A stretch of 64,000 nt of DNA from positions 1,488,001 through 1,552,000 of the forward strand of contig NZ_JBFEFL010000001.1 of the NCBI RefSeq assembly GCF_040717445.1, read 5' to 3'. The notes under the pieces are model-generated. The model worked only from the letters and a program-made list of their open reading frames with translations, did not search any database and was not told where the DNA came from. Origin of the DNA: Qipengyuania sp. JC766. GTDB lineage: Bacteria; Pseudomonadota; Alphaproteobacteria; Sphingomonadales; Sphingomonadaceae. Shown here piece after piece: positions 55,356-64,000 of this stretch (the first letter of the stretch is position 1; every line of letters starts with the position of its first letter). The position numbers and the translations under genes were made by a program.

Positions 55356-57140
55356 ATGAACCCGCACGAAGAAGCGCGCAAAGAGACAGTCGACGAAGTG
55401 GATCGGCTGATAGCCCAGGAACGGGAAAACCGCCGCCTTCACCCGCTTCTCGTTCGTTACCGGGACTTGCCGCTCGCACGGAAGCTGCAGGTCATCTTCG
55501 CCAGCTTCCTGGCGCTCATCGCCATTCTCGTCCTCGTGATGGGCATCAGCATGAGCTCCATCTACGGCCAATACGATCGCTATGCGCAGATCAATTCCGC
55601 CACACTCAGTTCGGCGGACCTGCGCGGGACGATCGGGGAAATGCGCCTTGCCGCCGCGCAATATCTGATCGAGGCCGACGAGGATTCGGTCGAACGCGTT
55701 CGCAGTAATGCCGACACCGCACGACAGAGCCTCGAAAAAATATCCGCAACAGCCCGCCTGGACGATCCAACTTTCGGGGCCGCTCTCGCTGCAATGACCG
55801 GCAACCTCGCGGATTACGAACAGACTTTCGACGAGCTGAGAGCCACACCGTCGGGCAACGGAGGTGCGAGCCAGAGAGGGGAACTCGCCGCCACGGGCGA
55901 CACGCTTTACGACCAGTCCCGCGATCTCGAGGAACGCCTCGGTGCCGAAGCCGCCCGAGCGGAAGAGGTCGGCATGAGCGCCTTCTTCAACACGGTGTTC
56001 GCCTCATCCGCGCTCTTCCTCGTCGCGATGCTCCTGCTGCTTTTCGGCATGCGGCATGTCCTGTCCGATGTCGCTCGCAAGGTTGGCGAGATCTCCGTCG
56101 GCATGCAGCGTATCGCGAAGGGCGACAACGAGTTCGATATTACCGGGGCGGACCGCCGTGACGAAATCGGCGAGATGGTACGGTCGATCGAAATCTTCAA
56201 ACGGGGCAACACCTACATCAAGCAGGCTGCCGAAGAGCGCGCGCAGCGGGCGAAGGCCGAGCTCGCAGAAAGGGAACAGGCACGGTTGCGCGAAGCCGCC
56301 ATGCTCAAGGAACTGGCCGATCGTTTCGAACGGGCGGTAGGCGAGATAGCCGGCAACGTGGCCGCGTCATCGCGAGAGCTAAGAGCGACTGCCACGGAAA
56401 TGGCGGCAACCGCGGAGCAATCCAACTCCAAGGCGACCGAAGTCGCCTTCTCCATGGGGGAGGCCTCGTCCGGTGTGACCGCAGCTGCGGCGGCGAGCGA
56501 CGAGTTCGCCATGTCGATCGGGGAAATCAGCCGCCAAGCGGCGAGCTCCGCCGAGCTGGCGCGAAAGGCGGCCGATACCGCCAGCAGCGCCGACAGCACC
56601 GTGATCGCGCTACAGCAGAGTGCTCTGCGGATCGGAGACGTGGTCGAGCTCATCCACTCGATCGCCAAACGTACCAACCTGCTCGCATTGAACGCTTCGA
56701 TCGAGGCGGCGCGTGGCGGCGAGGCTGGCCGAGGGTTTGCGGTCGTGGCGGCCGAAGTGAAGGAGCTTGCCGCCCAGACCAGCCGGGCGACGGAGGACAT
56801 CGCGGATCAGATCAAGGGGATGCAGGCGTCCACGGGGGACAGCGTTGCGGCGCTCAAGTCCATCGGCGATCATGTCCAGCAGCTGGAGACGACGGCCATT
56901 TCCATTGCCTCGGCGGTGGACCAGCAATCGGTCGCCGGGCAGGACCTTGCCCGCAGCATCGACCTGGCGGCACGAAGCAGCGAAGGCGTGGCGTCGAGCA
57001 TCGTGGAGGTGCGGGAAACCGCGCTTTCGACGGGGGCCGCGGCCTCGCAGGTCCTGTCCTCTGCGACGTTGCTGGAGCAGCAGGCCGCCGACATGCGCAA
57101 GCAGGTCAACGCCTTCCTGGCCAAGGTCCGCGCCGGCTGA
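55356..57140 (+). CDS. Methyl-accepting chemotaxis protein
   Basis: 594 residues from ATG 55356. Membrane segments at about 46-68 ([20 protein letters not shown]) and 212-232 ([18 protein letters not shown]) enclose a periplasmic helical sensor domain of about 145 residues. HAMP follows ([30 protein letters not shown]) and then a signalling domain with the hairpin tip [20 protein letters not shown] and [20 protein letters not shown]. Ligand not evident. It ends the chemotaxis operon and presumably feeds its CheA. Confidence 0.95.
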   Translation: MNPHEEARKETVDEVDRLIAQERENRRLHPLLVRYRDLPLARKLQVIFASFLALIAILVLVMGISMSSIYGQYDRYAQINSATLSSADLRGTIGEMRLAAAQYLIEADEDSVERVRSNADTARQSLEKISATARLDDPTFGAALAAMTGNLADYEQTFDELRATPSGNGGASQRGELAATGDTLYDQSRDLEERLGAEAARAEEVGMSAFFNTVFASSALFLVAMLLLLFGMRHVLSDVARKVGEISVGMQRIAKGDNEFDITGADRRDEIGEMVRSIEIFKRGNTYIKQAAEERAQRAKAELAEREQARLREAAMLKELADRFERAVGEIAGNVAASSRELRATATEMAATAEQSNSKATEVAFSMGEASSGVTAAAAASDEFAMSIGEISRQAASSAELARKAADTASSADSTVIALQQSALRIGDVVELIHSIAKRTNLLALNASIEAARGGEAGRGFAVVAAEVKELAAQTSRATEDIADQIKGMQASTGDSVAALKSIGDHVQQLETTAISIASAVDQQSVAGQDLARSIDLAARSSEGVASSIVEVRETALSTGAAASQVLSSATLLEQQAADMRKQVNAFLAKVRAG

Positions 57141-57156
57141 ACCGGCGAACGAAATC

Positions 57157-58365
57157 CTATTCGTGCCGCAGCGCGTCGATGGGATCGAGCTTGGACGCGC
57201 GCCGGGCCGGATAATATCCGAAGATGATGCCCATGGCGGCCGCGAAGATGAAGCTCAGGATGTTGATCGCCGGATCGAACACGTAGGGCACTTCCAGCAG
57301 CGAAGTCAGCCATAGCGACAGCAGGAAGGAAAGGCCGAGGCCCACCAGGCCGCCGAACGCGCACAGCACCACCGCTTCTGTCAGGAATTGCAACCGCACT
57401 TCCCGTGCCAGCGCCCCGATCGCGAGGCGGATGCCGATTTCCCGCGTTCGCTCCGTCACGGACACCAGCATGATGTTCATGATGCCAATCCCGCCGACCA
57501 GCAGGCTGATCCCCGCGATCACGGCGACCATGGAAGTCAGCGCGCCCATCACGGAGCCCAGCGCATCGTTCACCTGCTGGGTGTCGATGATGTTGAAATC
57601 GTTGTCCTGCCCTTCCTGCAGCAGGCGCCGCTCGCGCAGCAGGTCGACCAGCGAATCCTGGATGGTCGAGGCGGCATAGGCCGTGTCGTACTTGATCACG
57701 AAATAATCGAGGCTGTCGCTGCCGCGGAAGCGCCGCTGGACTGTCTTGAGCGGCATCATGACCATATTGTCCTGGTCGGCGCCGTTGCCGCCGCCCTGCC
57801 CGCGTTCCTCCAGAAGGCCGACGACGGTGCAGGACACATCGTCCAGCCGCATCCGTTCGCCCACGGGGCTGGTGCCGGGCAGGAAAATCGCCTCGCGCAC
57901 CTTGGGGCCGAGCAGGCAGACGTTCTGGCCCGAAGTTTCCTCCTCGCTGGTGAAGCGACGGCCTTCGGTGATCTCGATTCCCTGCGCTTCTAGGAACTTC
58001 GCGTCTGCGCCGTTGACGGTCGTGTCCCAGTCCTGCCCGTTGTGGACCGCCGTTGCGGGCGCGTTGACGTTGCCGGCGGCCACGTCGACTCCGGCGATCT
58101 GCCGTTCCACGGCGTCGACGTCGTCCTGGTCGAAGGGCCGCACCGCACCCCGGTCGGTCCGCAGCGGGAAGACGATGAAATTGCTCGCACCGAGCGAGGA
58201 TATCTCGTCCTGCACCGACGCCGTCACGCCGTTGCCCAGCGTCACCATGGTAACGACGGCCGCGACGCCGATGATGATGCCCAGCGTCGTCAGGATGGAA
58301 CGCATGATGTGCCGCCGGATCTCGCGCAAGGCGAGCAGCAGGGTCGCGCCGAACATGCCGAACAT
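57157..58365 (-). CDS. macB: MacB-type ABC transporter permease
   Basis: 402 residues from ATG 58365. MacB layout: a first helix (SILTTLGIIIGVAAVVTMVT), a large periplasmic MacB_PCD domain (about 45-265), and three C-terminal helices in an FtsX domain (MVAVIAGISLLVGGIGIMNI; VLCAFGGLVGLGLSFLLSLW). ATP-binding is on a separate polypeptide here, unlike E. coli MacB. Last gene of a four-gene operon, TGATG overlap with the ATPase gene. Confidence 0.93.
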   Translation of the reverse strand: MFGMFGATLLLALREIRRHIMRSILTTLGIIIGVAAVVTMVTLGNGVTASVQDEISSLGASNFIVFPLRTDRGAVRPFDQDDVDAVERQIAGVDVAAGNVNAPATAVHNGQDWDTTVNGADAKFLEAQGIEITEGRRFTSEEETSGQNVCLLGPKVREAIFLPGTSPVGERMRLDDVSCTVVGLLEERGQGGGNGADQDNMVMMPLKTVQRRFRGSDSLDYFVIKYDTAYAASTIQDSLVDLLRERRLLQEGQDNDFNIIDTQQVNDALGSVMGALTSMVAVIAGISLLVGGIGIMNIMLVSVTERTREIGIRLAIGALAREVRLQFLTEAVVLCAFGGLVGLGLSFLLSLWLTSLLEVPYVFDPAINILSFIFAAAMGIIFGYYPARRASKLDPIDALRHE

Positions 58366-59090
58366 CAGGCGGGTACCTCCTGCCGGGCGGCCGCGCTGCG
58401 CAGGCCGCGCTCCGTGCGTTCGACGAGGCCATCGCGGAAATGCACGATGGTCTTGGCAAAGGCCGCCATCTCTTCCTCGTGCGTCACCATCAGGACGGTG
58501 ATCCCTTCCCCGTTCAGCCGCACGAGCAGTTCCATGATCTCGACCGACCGCTCGGTATCGAGGTTGCCGGTCGGCTCGTCCGCCAGCAGCACGTCGGGAT
58601 CGGTCGCCAGCGCGCGGGCGATCGCCACGCGCTGCTGCTGGCCGCCGGACAGTTCCGCCGGGGTATGCGACGCCCACGGGCCGAGGCCGACCTGCTCCAG
58701 CGCATGCATGGCCGCATCCCGGCGGACCGATTTCTTTTCGCCGCGATAGAGCAGCGGCAGTTCCACGTTTTCGAGCGCGGTCGTGCGCGCCAGCAGGTTG
58801 AAGCCCTGGAACACGAAACCGAGATAACGCCGCCGCAGCAGGCTGCGCTGGTCGCGGCCCAGCTTCTGCACTTCCACGCCGCGGAAGCGGAAGACGCCGC
58901 CGGTCGGCGTATCGAGACAGCCGAGGATGTTCATCGTGGTCGACTTGCCCGACCCAGACGGTCCCATGATCGCGACGAATTCGCCACGGTCGATGGTGAG
59001 ATCGACGCCTTTCAGCGCCTGGAACGCCGCACTGCCGGTTCCGAAGGTCTTGGTAATCCCTTCGAGCTGGATGAGCGGCTCCTCGCTCAT
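58365..59090 (-). CDS. ABC transporter ATP-binding protein (LolD/MacB type)
   Basis: 241 residues. Walker A GPSGSGKSTTMNILG, signature LSGGQQQRVAIARAL, Walker B LLADEPTGNLD and switch His in MVTHEEEM. The CLDTPTGG and TGNLD forms are those of MacB/LolD-type mechanotransmission ATPases. It drives the permease encoded next. Start overlaps the end of the adaptor gene by four bases. Confidence 0.96.
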   Translation of the reverse strand: MSEEPLIQLEGITKTFGTGSAAFQALKGVDLTIDRGEFVAIMGPSGSGKSTTMNILGCLDTPTGGVFRFRGVEVQKLGRDQRSLLRRRYLGFVFQGFNLLARTTALENVELPLLYRGEKKSVRRDAAMHALEQVGLGPWASHTPAELSGGQQQRVAIARALATDPDVLLADEPTGNLDTERSVEIMELLVRLNGEGITVLMVTHEEEMAAFAKTIVHFRDGLVERTERGLRSAAARQEVPA

Positions 59091-60406
59091 GCGCCGGGCG
59101 CCCTCTTGCCGGTAACGACTTCCATGCCTGCCCTGAGGTCGCTGGACCGCACCACCGTGCGGCGTCCGTCGCTTTCGCCGGTCACCACCTCGATCGTGCG
59201 CAGCGTGCCGTCTTCTTCTAGGACATGGACCTGCTGCCGGCTGCCGACGCCGATGGTCGCCTGCTGCTCCTGCTGGTCCAGACCCACATCGACCTGCAGC
59301 ATCCCGCCGCCCTGCTCTTCCTGCGCATCGGGGCGGAACCGCAGCGCTGCATTGGGCACCAGCAGGACGTTGCCGGTGGACTCGGTCGTGATGGTGGCAG
59401 TCGCCGTCATGCCCGGTCGCAGCAGTCCTTCCGGGTTCTGCACGATCAGGCGGGCTTCGTAGTTCACGACCGATGCGCCCGCCGCTCCGGATGCAAGGCC
59501 GCTGGTGGCGCTCTGCACCGTGTTGGTGGAGGCCAGATCGACGCGTTCCACCCGCGCCGGGAAGCGCCGGCCGGGATAGGCGTCGACGGTGAAGTAGGCG
59601 GTCTGGCCTTCCTCGACCTGGCCGACATCGGCCTCGTCGATCGCGACCTGCAGTTCCATCGCCGCCAGGTCTTCCGCGATCACGAACAGGGTCGGCGTGT
59701 TGAAGCTGGCAGCGACCGTCTGGCCCGGTTCGACCTGGCGCGCCAGGACCACGCCGGTCACGGGTGCGCGGATGACCGCCCGTCCGCGCTGGGTCACGTT
59801 GGACTGCAGCGTGGCTTCGGCCGCCTCGATATTGGCCTGCGCCGCGGCGACGGCCGCACGGTCGCGGGCGACGGCCGCTTCGGCCTGCTCGAGCTCGGTC
59901 TGCGACGGCACCTTGCCGCCCGACAGTTCGGCCACTTCGCGAAGGCGCGCGAGCTGGGCGCGGTCGACATCCAGCGTCGCGCGGGCCTGCGTCAGCGCGG
60001 CGCGCTGGGCGTTCATGCCGGCGCGCGCCTGCGCGATCTGCTGGTCGATGATTTCCGTATTGATCTGGGCGATAACCTGGCCCCGCGTCACCCGGTCGTT
60101 CACGTCCACCAGCACGCGGTCGATGCGGCCGGACACTTCCGAGCCGACTTCGACCTGGTTGGTCGGACGCAGATTGCCGGTCGCCGTCACCGACAGGTCG
60201 AGCGATTCCTGTGTCACTTCCTCGGTGATGTAAGCAGGCGGTCCCTGCTCCCCGGAACAGAAGGCGAGGCTCAGCACGAGAACGAGCAGTACGACGACCG
60301 CAAGGATCGTGTACCAGCGGCGCCACCACGGGCGCTTCTTCTCGCCGAGAAATTCTTCGACGCTCTGGCTGGTATCGCCCGTCGCCTGGTTCCCGGTATC
60401 GCTCAT
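59087..60406 (-). CDS. macA: MacA-type periplasmic adaptor (HlyD family)
   Basis: 439 residues. Short cytoplasmic tail, membrane anchor (WYTILAVVVLLVLVLSLAFC), lipoyl halves (TNQVEVGSEVSGRIDRVLVD; GRAVIRAPVTGVVLARQVEP), alpha-hairpin (about 105-180, rich in ARAGMNAQRAALTQARATLD) and beta-barrel domain. It bridges the ABC permease and the outer membrane factor. Coupled with both neighbours by ATGA overlaps. Confidence 0.94.
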   Translation of the reverse strand: MSDTGNQATGDTSQSVEEFLGEKKRPWWRRWYTILAVVVLLVLVLSLAFCSGEQGPPAYITEEVTQESLDLSVTATGNLRPTNQVEVGSEVSGRIDRVLVDVNDRVTRGQVIAQINTEIIDQQIAQARAGMNAQRAALTQARATLDVDRAQLARLREVAELSGGKVPSQTELEQAEAAVARDRAAVAAAQANIEAAEATLQSNVTQRGRAVIRAPVTGVVLARQVEPGQTVAASFNTPTLFVIAEDLAAMELQVAIDEADVGQVEEGQTAYFTVDAYPGRRFPARVERVDLASTNTVQSATSGLASGAAGASVVNYEARLIVQNPEGLLRPGMTATATITTESTGNVLLVPNAALRFRPDAQEEQGGGMLQVDVGLDQQEQQATIGVGSRQQVHVLEEDGTLRTIEVVTGESDGRRTVVRSSDLRAGMEVVTGKRAPGA

Positions 60407-61821
60407 TGCTCGGTCAACTCCCTATCGATCCCTGCCCCCTCGGGCTCGTCCCATCCGCCGCCCAGCGCGCGTGCGAGCGCAATGAAGGACGTCGCCCGCG
60501 CGGCCTCTGCCCCCGTCTCGGACTGGCGCGCGCTGAGAAGCTGGCTTTCCGCCGTCAGCAGCGTCTGGAAATCGATCAGCCCGGCCTGGTACTGGCTGCG
60601 CGCCAGGAGCGCCGCATTGCTGGCCGCATCGCGCGCTTCGCGGAACGCGACCAGCCGTTCGCGGCTGGTCCGCAAGTCCACGGAAGACGTCTCCACGTCC
60701 TGCAGCGCGGTCAGGATGGAAAGCCGCCATGCCGCCAGCGATCCGTCGGCGAGCGCTTCGGCGCCAGCGATCTGCGCGCGCGTCTGCCCGCCGTCGAAAA
60801 TAAGCTGGCTGATGCCGGCAAACAGGTTGCCGGTAATGATGTCGAACACGTCCTCGATGCCCAGCGCGGTGCTGCCGACCGTGCCCGACAGGCGGACGAG
60901 CGGGAGGAGCTGCGCGCGAGCGATCCCGACCCGGTCCAAATCGGCGGCCAGTTGCGATTCCGCGGCGCGCACGTCGGGACGGCCGCGCAGGATTTCCGCC
61001 GGGACGTCGTAACCGACATCCGCGGGCGGGACCGGAATGGGACCGGGATCGCTGGTCAGCGTCACGTAGACGGGGCCCGGCGCCTCTCCGATCAGGACCG
61101 AGATCGCGTTGGCCGTGGCGACCAGATCGCTTTCGAGCTGCGGGATGATCGCAGCGGTCTGCGCACGCTGGGTCCGGGCCTGTTCAACGTCCAAGCTGGA
61201 CACGAGCCCCGCCTGCCGGCGCCAGCGCGCGATCTGCAGGTTCTCGTCCTGAATGGCGAGCGTTTCGCGCGCGATCCGCAACTGCTCGACCAGCGATCGG
61301 GCGGTCACCGTCTGACTGGCGACCTGGGCGAGAATAACGCGCTCTATATCGGCGAGCGAATACCCGGCCGTCCGCAAATCCTGCTGCGCCGCGTCCACCC
61401 GCGCGTCGATCCGGCCGAACAGGTCGGCTTCCCACGACACATCCGCGCCGAGGATGAACTGGATGTCGTCGTCGGTAAAATCGCCGAAGTCGCGCCGCAG
61501 GCCGCCATCCGCCGTAACGGTCGGCAGGCGTCCGGCGCGGCTTTCGCGAAGACCCGCCGCGGCGCGGCGAAGCGTGGCGACGGACTGGGCGAGATCGAGA
61601 TTCTGGGCCCGGGCCTGCTCCACGAAGCCGGTCAGGACAGGATCGTCCAGCAGGGTCCAGTATTTGTCGAGATCGGTCGCGGCCGCGGACGGCGTGCCGA
61701 AGGCCCATTGTTCGGGGAGAGGCTGCGCCTGTTCGATGGGCGGAGGATCCAGACGCGGGGTCGTGCATCCCGAAAGGGCAAGCAGGCCCGCCGCGAAAGC
61801 GGCTCCTCGTACGATCCCCAT
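60403..61821 (-). CDS. Outer membrane efflux lipoprotein (NodT/TolC type) of the MacAB operon
   Basis: 472 residues from ATG 61821 with GGGGAG upstream. Lipoprotein signal ends LLALSGCTT. Two OEP repeats of the TolC/OprM family follow (WEADLFGRIDARVDAAQQDL; ISQLIFDGGQTRAQIAGAEA; RSQYQAGLIDFQTLLTAESQ). First gene of the operon; the -35/-10 pair upstream supports this. Partner for MacA and MacB proteins. Confidence 0.93.
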   Translation of the reverse strand: MGIVRGAAFAAGLLALSGCTTPRLDPPPIEQAQPLPEQWAFGTPSAAATDLDKYWTLLDDPVLTGFVEQARAQNLDLAQSVATLRRAAAGLRESRAGRLPTVTADGGLRRDFGDFTDDDIQFILGADVSWEADLFGRIDARVDAAQQDLRTAGYSLADIERVILAQVASQTVTARSLVEQLRIARETLAIQDENLQIARWRRQAGLVSSLDVEQARTQRAQTAAIIPQLESDLVATANAISVLIGEAPGPVYVTLTSDPGPIPVPPADVGYDVPAEILRGRPDVRAAESQLAADLDRVGIARAQLLPLVRLSGTVGSTALGIEDVFDIITGNLFAGISQLIFDGGQTRAQIAGAEALADGSLAAWRLSILTALQDVETSSVDLRTSRERLVAFREARDAASNAALLARSQYQAGLIDFQTLLTAESQLLSARQSETGAEAARATSFIALARALGGGWDEPEGAGIDRELTEQ

Positions 61822-61886
61822 TTGAAATTGCTCCCCTTGTGCGACCCGCATTCGTTCCGTGTCCGGAACCCGTCCCCTTGCGATGC

Positions 61887-61915
61887 AATCTAACCGGGCG
61901 TGGCGGCAATCGCAA
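61887..61915 (-). promoter_or_regulatory. Probable promoter of the MacAB-outer-membrane-factor operon
   Basis: On the minus strand TTGCGA (61915-61910) and TAGATT (61892-61887) are separated by exactly 17 bases, a good sigma-70-like pair. A start of transcription near 61880 would leave a leader of about 60 bases before the outer membrane factor gene. Confidence 0.5.
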
Positions 61916-61946
61916 TCGCCCCGTCCGACTGCAATCGACAGGATTG

Positions 61947-61965
61947 ATCGGTTCGTCGAACCGAT
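61947..61965. promoter_or_regulatory. 19-bp perfect inverted repeat (operator candidate)
   Basis: ATCGGTTCG, one central base, CGAACCGAT. It lies about 31 bases upstream of the -35 element of the efflux operon, in the 217-base gap between the two efflux clusters. The form and size fit a dimeric regulator site. A terminator for the upstream RND operon is less likely because no T-run follows. Confidence 0.45.
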
Positions 61966-62038
61966 GAACGGCATGACGGATGACAGCCGGGGCCCGCGGG
62001 ACGCTTCGCCCCGGACGCCCGGCATGGGGGCAAATGGC

Positions 62039-63487
62039 TTAGGGTCGGGGTTCCTGCGGCGCGCCGCCGCCCAGTGCCACGAACAGCGTGGCACGGTTCT
62101 GCAGCCACGCCCGTTCGGTCGCCAGCAATTGCTGCTGGGCGCTGAACAGGTTGCGTTCCGCATCGAGCACTTCGAGATAGTCCGCCACGCCTTCGCGATA
62201 CCGGAGGCGGGCGATGCGCGCGATGTCTTCCTGCGCCTCGAGCGCGTCCCGCAGCGTGACCAGCTGTTCGGCGAGATAGCGGCGACCGGCCAGCGCGTCT
62301 GAGACTTCGCGGAAGGCGGTCTGGACCGTGCGGTCGTAGATCGCGACCTGCTCGACTTCCAGCGCCTGCGCCAGGTCGAGATCCGCCTCGCGGGCGCCCC
62401 AGTCGAAGATCGGCAGCGAGATGCTGGGCCCGAAGGTCCAGCCCAGCCCGTCGGTCGAGAACAGCCCGTCGAGGCTGTTGGAGGAAAGGCCGGCCGTGCC
62501 GGTCAGCGAAATCGTCGGGAAGAAGGCGGCCCGCGCGGCGCCGATATTGGCACGCGCGGCGCGCAGCTGTTCCTCGGCCGCGATGATGTCCGGCCTGACG
62601 AGGAGGAGATCGGACGGAAGGCCCGCCGCCAGCCGTCGCTCGTCGTCCTGTCCGGCCAGGTCGAACCCTTCGGGCAGCGTGTCGGGAATGGTGCCTCCCA
62701 CCAGCACGGCCAGCTGGTTGCGCAGGCGTGCCAGCGCCAGCCGCTCGACCGCCAGCTGCTGCTCGGCCTGGGTCAGCAGGGTTTCCGCCTGGCGATAGGG
62801 CAGCGCGGAAGTCACTCCGTTGTCGAGCCGGAGCCGCGCGATGCGCAGTCCTTCGCGCCGGCTGTCGGCCGTCGCCTGCGCCAGCGCGATCTGTTCCTCC
62901 GTCTCGACGATCTCGAAATAGGTCGTCGCCGTGTCCGCGATCAGGGAAAGGTAGAACGCGCGCTGGGCCGCCACCGTGGACAGGTACTGCGCGCGCGCCG
63001 CTTCGCTGAGGCTGGAAATGCGGCCCCAGAAATCGAGTTCGAAGGCGCTCACCCCGACGCCGACATCGAACCGGTTGAAGGTGACCGCCGCGGGGGCGCC
63101 CTCGACATCGCCGGTATCGAGCGCCGGATTCGCCGAGAGCGGCTGGCGCGAACGGATCGCGCTCGCATCGGCCACCACGGTCGGCAGGCGGCGGCTGTCC
63201 TGGATGCGGTATTGCGCGCGCGCCTGTTCGACCCGGGCAGTGGCCGCCAGCAGGTCCCGGTTGTTCGCCAGCGCGCTGGTGATCAGGCCCTGCAGCCGCG
63301 GATCGGCGAACCAGTCGCGATAGGACAGCTGCGAGGCGACGACGGTCCCGTCGGGCGCGCATTCGCTGTCGTAAACGGGCGCTGTCGCCAGTTCCGGGCG
63401 CGTGTGCTCGGGCGCCATGCTGGCACAGCCGGCCAGCAGGCTCGTCGCGGCGGCCAGCGCCAGCAGGGGTTTCATCGGTCGCATCAT
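62039..63487 (-). CDS. Outer membrane efflux lipoprotein (OprM/NodT type) of the RND operon
   Basis: 482 residues. Signal MKPLLALAAATSLLAGCASM with lipobox LLAGC. OEP repeats include FELDFWGRISSLSEAARAQY, VRPDIIAAEEQLRAARANIG and YREGVADYLEVLDAERNLF, all typical of RND-associated outer membrane factors. The start overlaps the RND pump stop (ATGA), so the pair is coupled. Homologous to the factor at 60403 but not closely. Confidence 0.95.
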   Translation of the reverse strand: MMRPMKPLLALAAATSLLAGCASMAPEHTRPELATAPVYDSECAPDGTVVASQLSYRDWFADPRLQGLITSALANNRDLLAATARVEQARAQYRIQDSRRLPTVVADASAIRSRQPLSANPALDTGDVEGAPAAVTFNRFDVGVGVSAFELDFWGRISSLSEAARAQYLSTVAAQRAFYLSLIADTATTYFEIVETEEQIALAQATADSRREGLRIARLRLDNGVTSALPYRQAETLLTQAEQQLAVERLALARLRNQLAVLVGGTIPDTLPEGFDLAGQDDERRLAAGLPSDLLLVRPDIIAAEEQLRAARANIGAARAAFFPTISLTGTAGLSSNSLDGLFSTDGLGWTFGPSISLPIFDWGAREADLDLAQALEVEQVAIYDRTVQTAFREVSDALAGRRYLAEQLVTLRDALEAQEDIARIARLRYREGVADYLEVLDAERNLFSAQQQLLATERAWLQNRATLFVALGGGAPQEPRP

Positions 63488-64000
63488 CGCGCGGGTCCTT
63501 CTTCGGCCTCGCCCGTGAGGGGGCCAGTATGATCGGAGTCGCCTTCGTGCCCGCCGGTCGCGACCGGCTGCTTGCGGCTGACATTCCGCCGGACGAGCAG
63601 GTAGAGCATGGGAATGAGGAAGATGCCGAGCACCGTGGCCGCGATCATCCCGCCCATGACCCCGCTGCCGACCGCGATGCGGCTGGCGGCACCCGCCCCG
63701 CTTGCCAGCACCAGCGGGACCATGCCCATGGTGAAGGCAAGCGAAGTCATGATGATCGGGCGCAGGCGCAGGCGCGCGGCAGCCTTGACCGCATCGATCC
63801 GGCGCAAGCCCCGCTCTTCCTCCTCGATCGCGAACTCCACAATCAGGATCGCGTTCTTCGCCGCCAGGCCGATGATCGTGATCAGCCCGACATTGAAATA
63901 GACGTCGGCCGACAGCCCTCTCAGGAGCGAGAACACCGTCGCGCCCAGCACGCCCATCGGCACGATGAGCAACACGGCGAGCGGCACCGCCCAGCTTTCA
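63484..64000 (-). CDS. RND multidrug efflux pump, C-terminal part (runs off the right edge)
   Basis: The last 171 residues of an AcrB/MexB-like protein are visible; the frame is open to position 64000 (ESWAVPLAVLL at the edge). Seen: helix-rich end with GLITIIGLAAKNAILIVEFA, RLRLRPIIMTSLAFTMGMVP, and AVGSGVMGGMIAATVLGIFL then IPMLYLLVRR, all conserved in the second half of HAE1 pumps. A 30-residue hydrophilic tail follows. It exports drugs by proton exchange in the inner membrane. Confidence 0.95.
   Translation of the reverse strand, partial: ESWAVPLAVLLIVPMGVLGATVFSLLRGLSADVYFNVGLITIIGLAAKNAILIVEFAIEEEERGLRRIDAVKAAARLRLRPIIMTSLAFTMGMVPLVLASGAGAASRIAVGSGVMGGMIAATVLGIFLIPMLYLLVRRNVSRKQPVATGGHEGDSDHTGPLTGEAEEGPAR

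Noticed and set aside
61965-62038. Rho-independent terminator for the RND operon
   Set aside because: A GC-rich CCGGGGC/GCCCCGG pair exists but the loop is long and no T-run follows.

Overview
The window is high-GC alphaproteobacterial chromosome, most likely from a marine or saline member of the Sphingomonadales (Erythrobacteraceae-like). This rests on a TonB-dependent receptor beside a TetR regulator, HWE-type signalling, a microbial rhodopsin with its retinal-forming enzyme, an RcdA-like (DUF1465) protein and TTAACCAT octamers of the kind associated with CtrA. Genus assignment is inference.

Positions 1-8867 are the right part of an integrated island. It has lower G+C and ends with a tyrosine recombinase and a 47-nt fragment of the 3' half of a tRNA-Val(CAC), read here as the attachment-site duplicate left by integration; the intact tRNA should lie left of the window. 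Between the integrase and the left edge a minus-strand cluster encodes a protein of unknown family, an HEPN protein with an intact R-x4-H motif, a DUF3883 protein, a DUF2779 protein (Cas4-like Fe-S nuclease fused to a DEDD exonuclease) and a further PD-(D/E)XK protein. Left of it are a uracil-DNA-glycosylase-like gene and the first part of a probable AAA+ ATPase gene. The density of nuclease folds suggests an anti-phage or anti-plasmid cluster; this is the best candidate here for an undescribed system.

Positions 9078-30042 are core genome: a sensor kinase and response regulator, a TetR/TonB-receptor pair with an operator-like repeat in the promoter spacer, serS-surE-ion channel, rimO, a transglutaminase, an L,D-transpeptidase, then a minus-strand series (YdcH-like, ptsP, rodZ, cpoB, tilS), an RcdA-like gene, glpK and an MBL hydrolase. 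tilS lacks a canonical start codon.

Positions 30180-48534 hold a BCCT transporter, nadA, a Tat-exported probable beta-helix protein, an NTQ-type (chloride-pump-type) rhodopsin with blh, two tandem DUF2254 membrane proteins, a DMT transporter, an Old Yellow Enzyme, lipB, a lipoprotein, a PmtA-like methyltransferase, an MFS transporter, ArsC, an orphan 2Fe-2S subunit, a class II aldolase and a MATE transporter.

Positions 48586-57140 are a chemotaxis operon (cheA-cheW-cheY-cheB-cheR, a membrane GGDEF-EAL protein, an MCP). CheA carries an apparently degenerate C-terminal receiver. Positions 57157-64000 hold two tandem efflux systems on the minus strand: a translationally coupled outer membrane factor-MacA-MacB set, and an RND pump (cut by the window end) with its own outer membrane factor.
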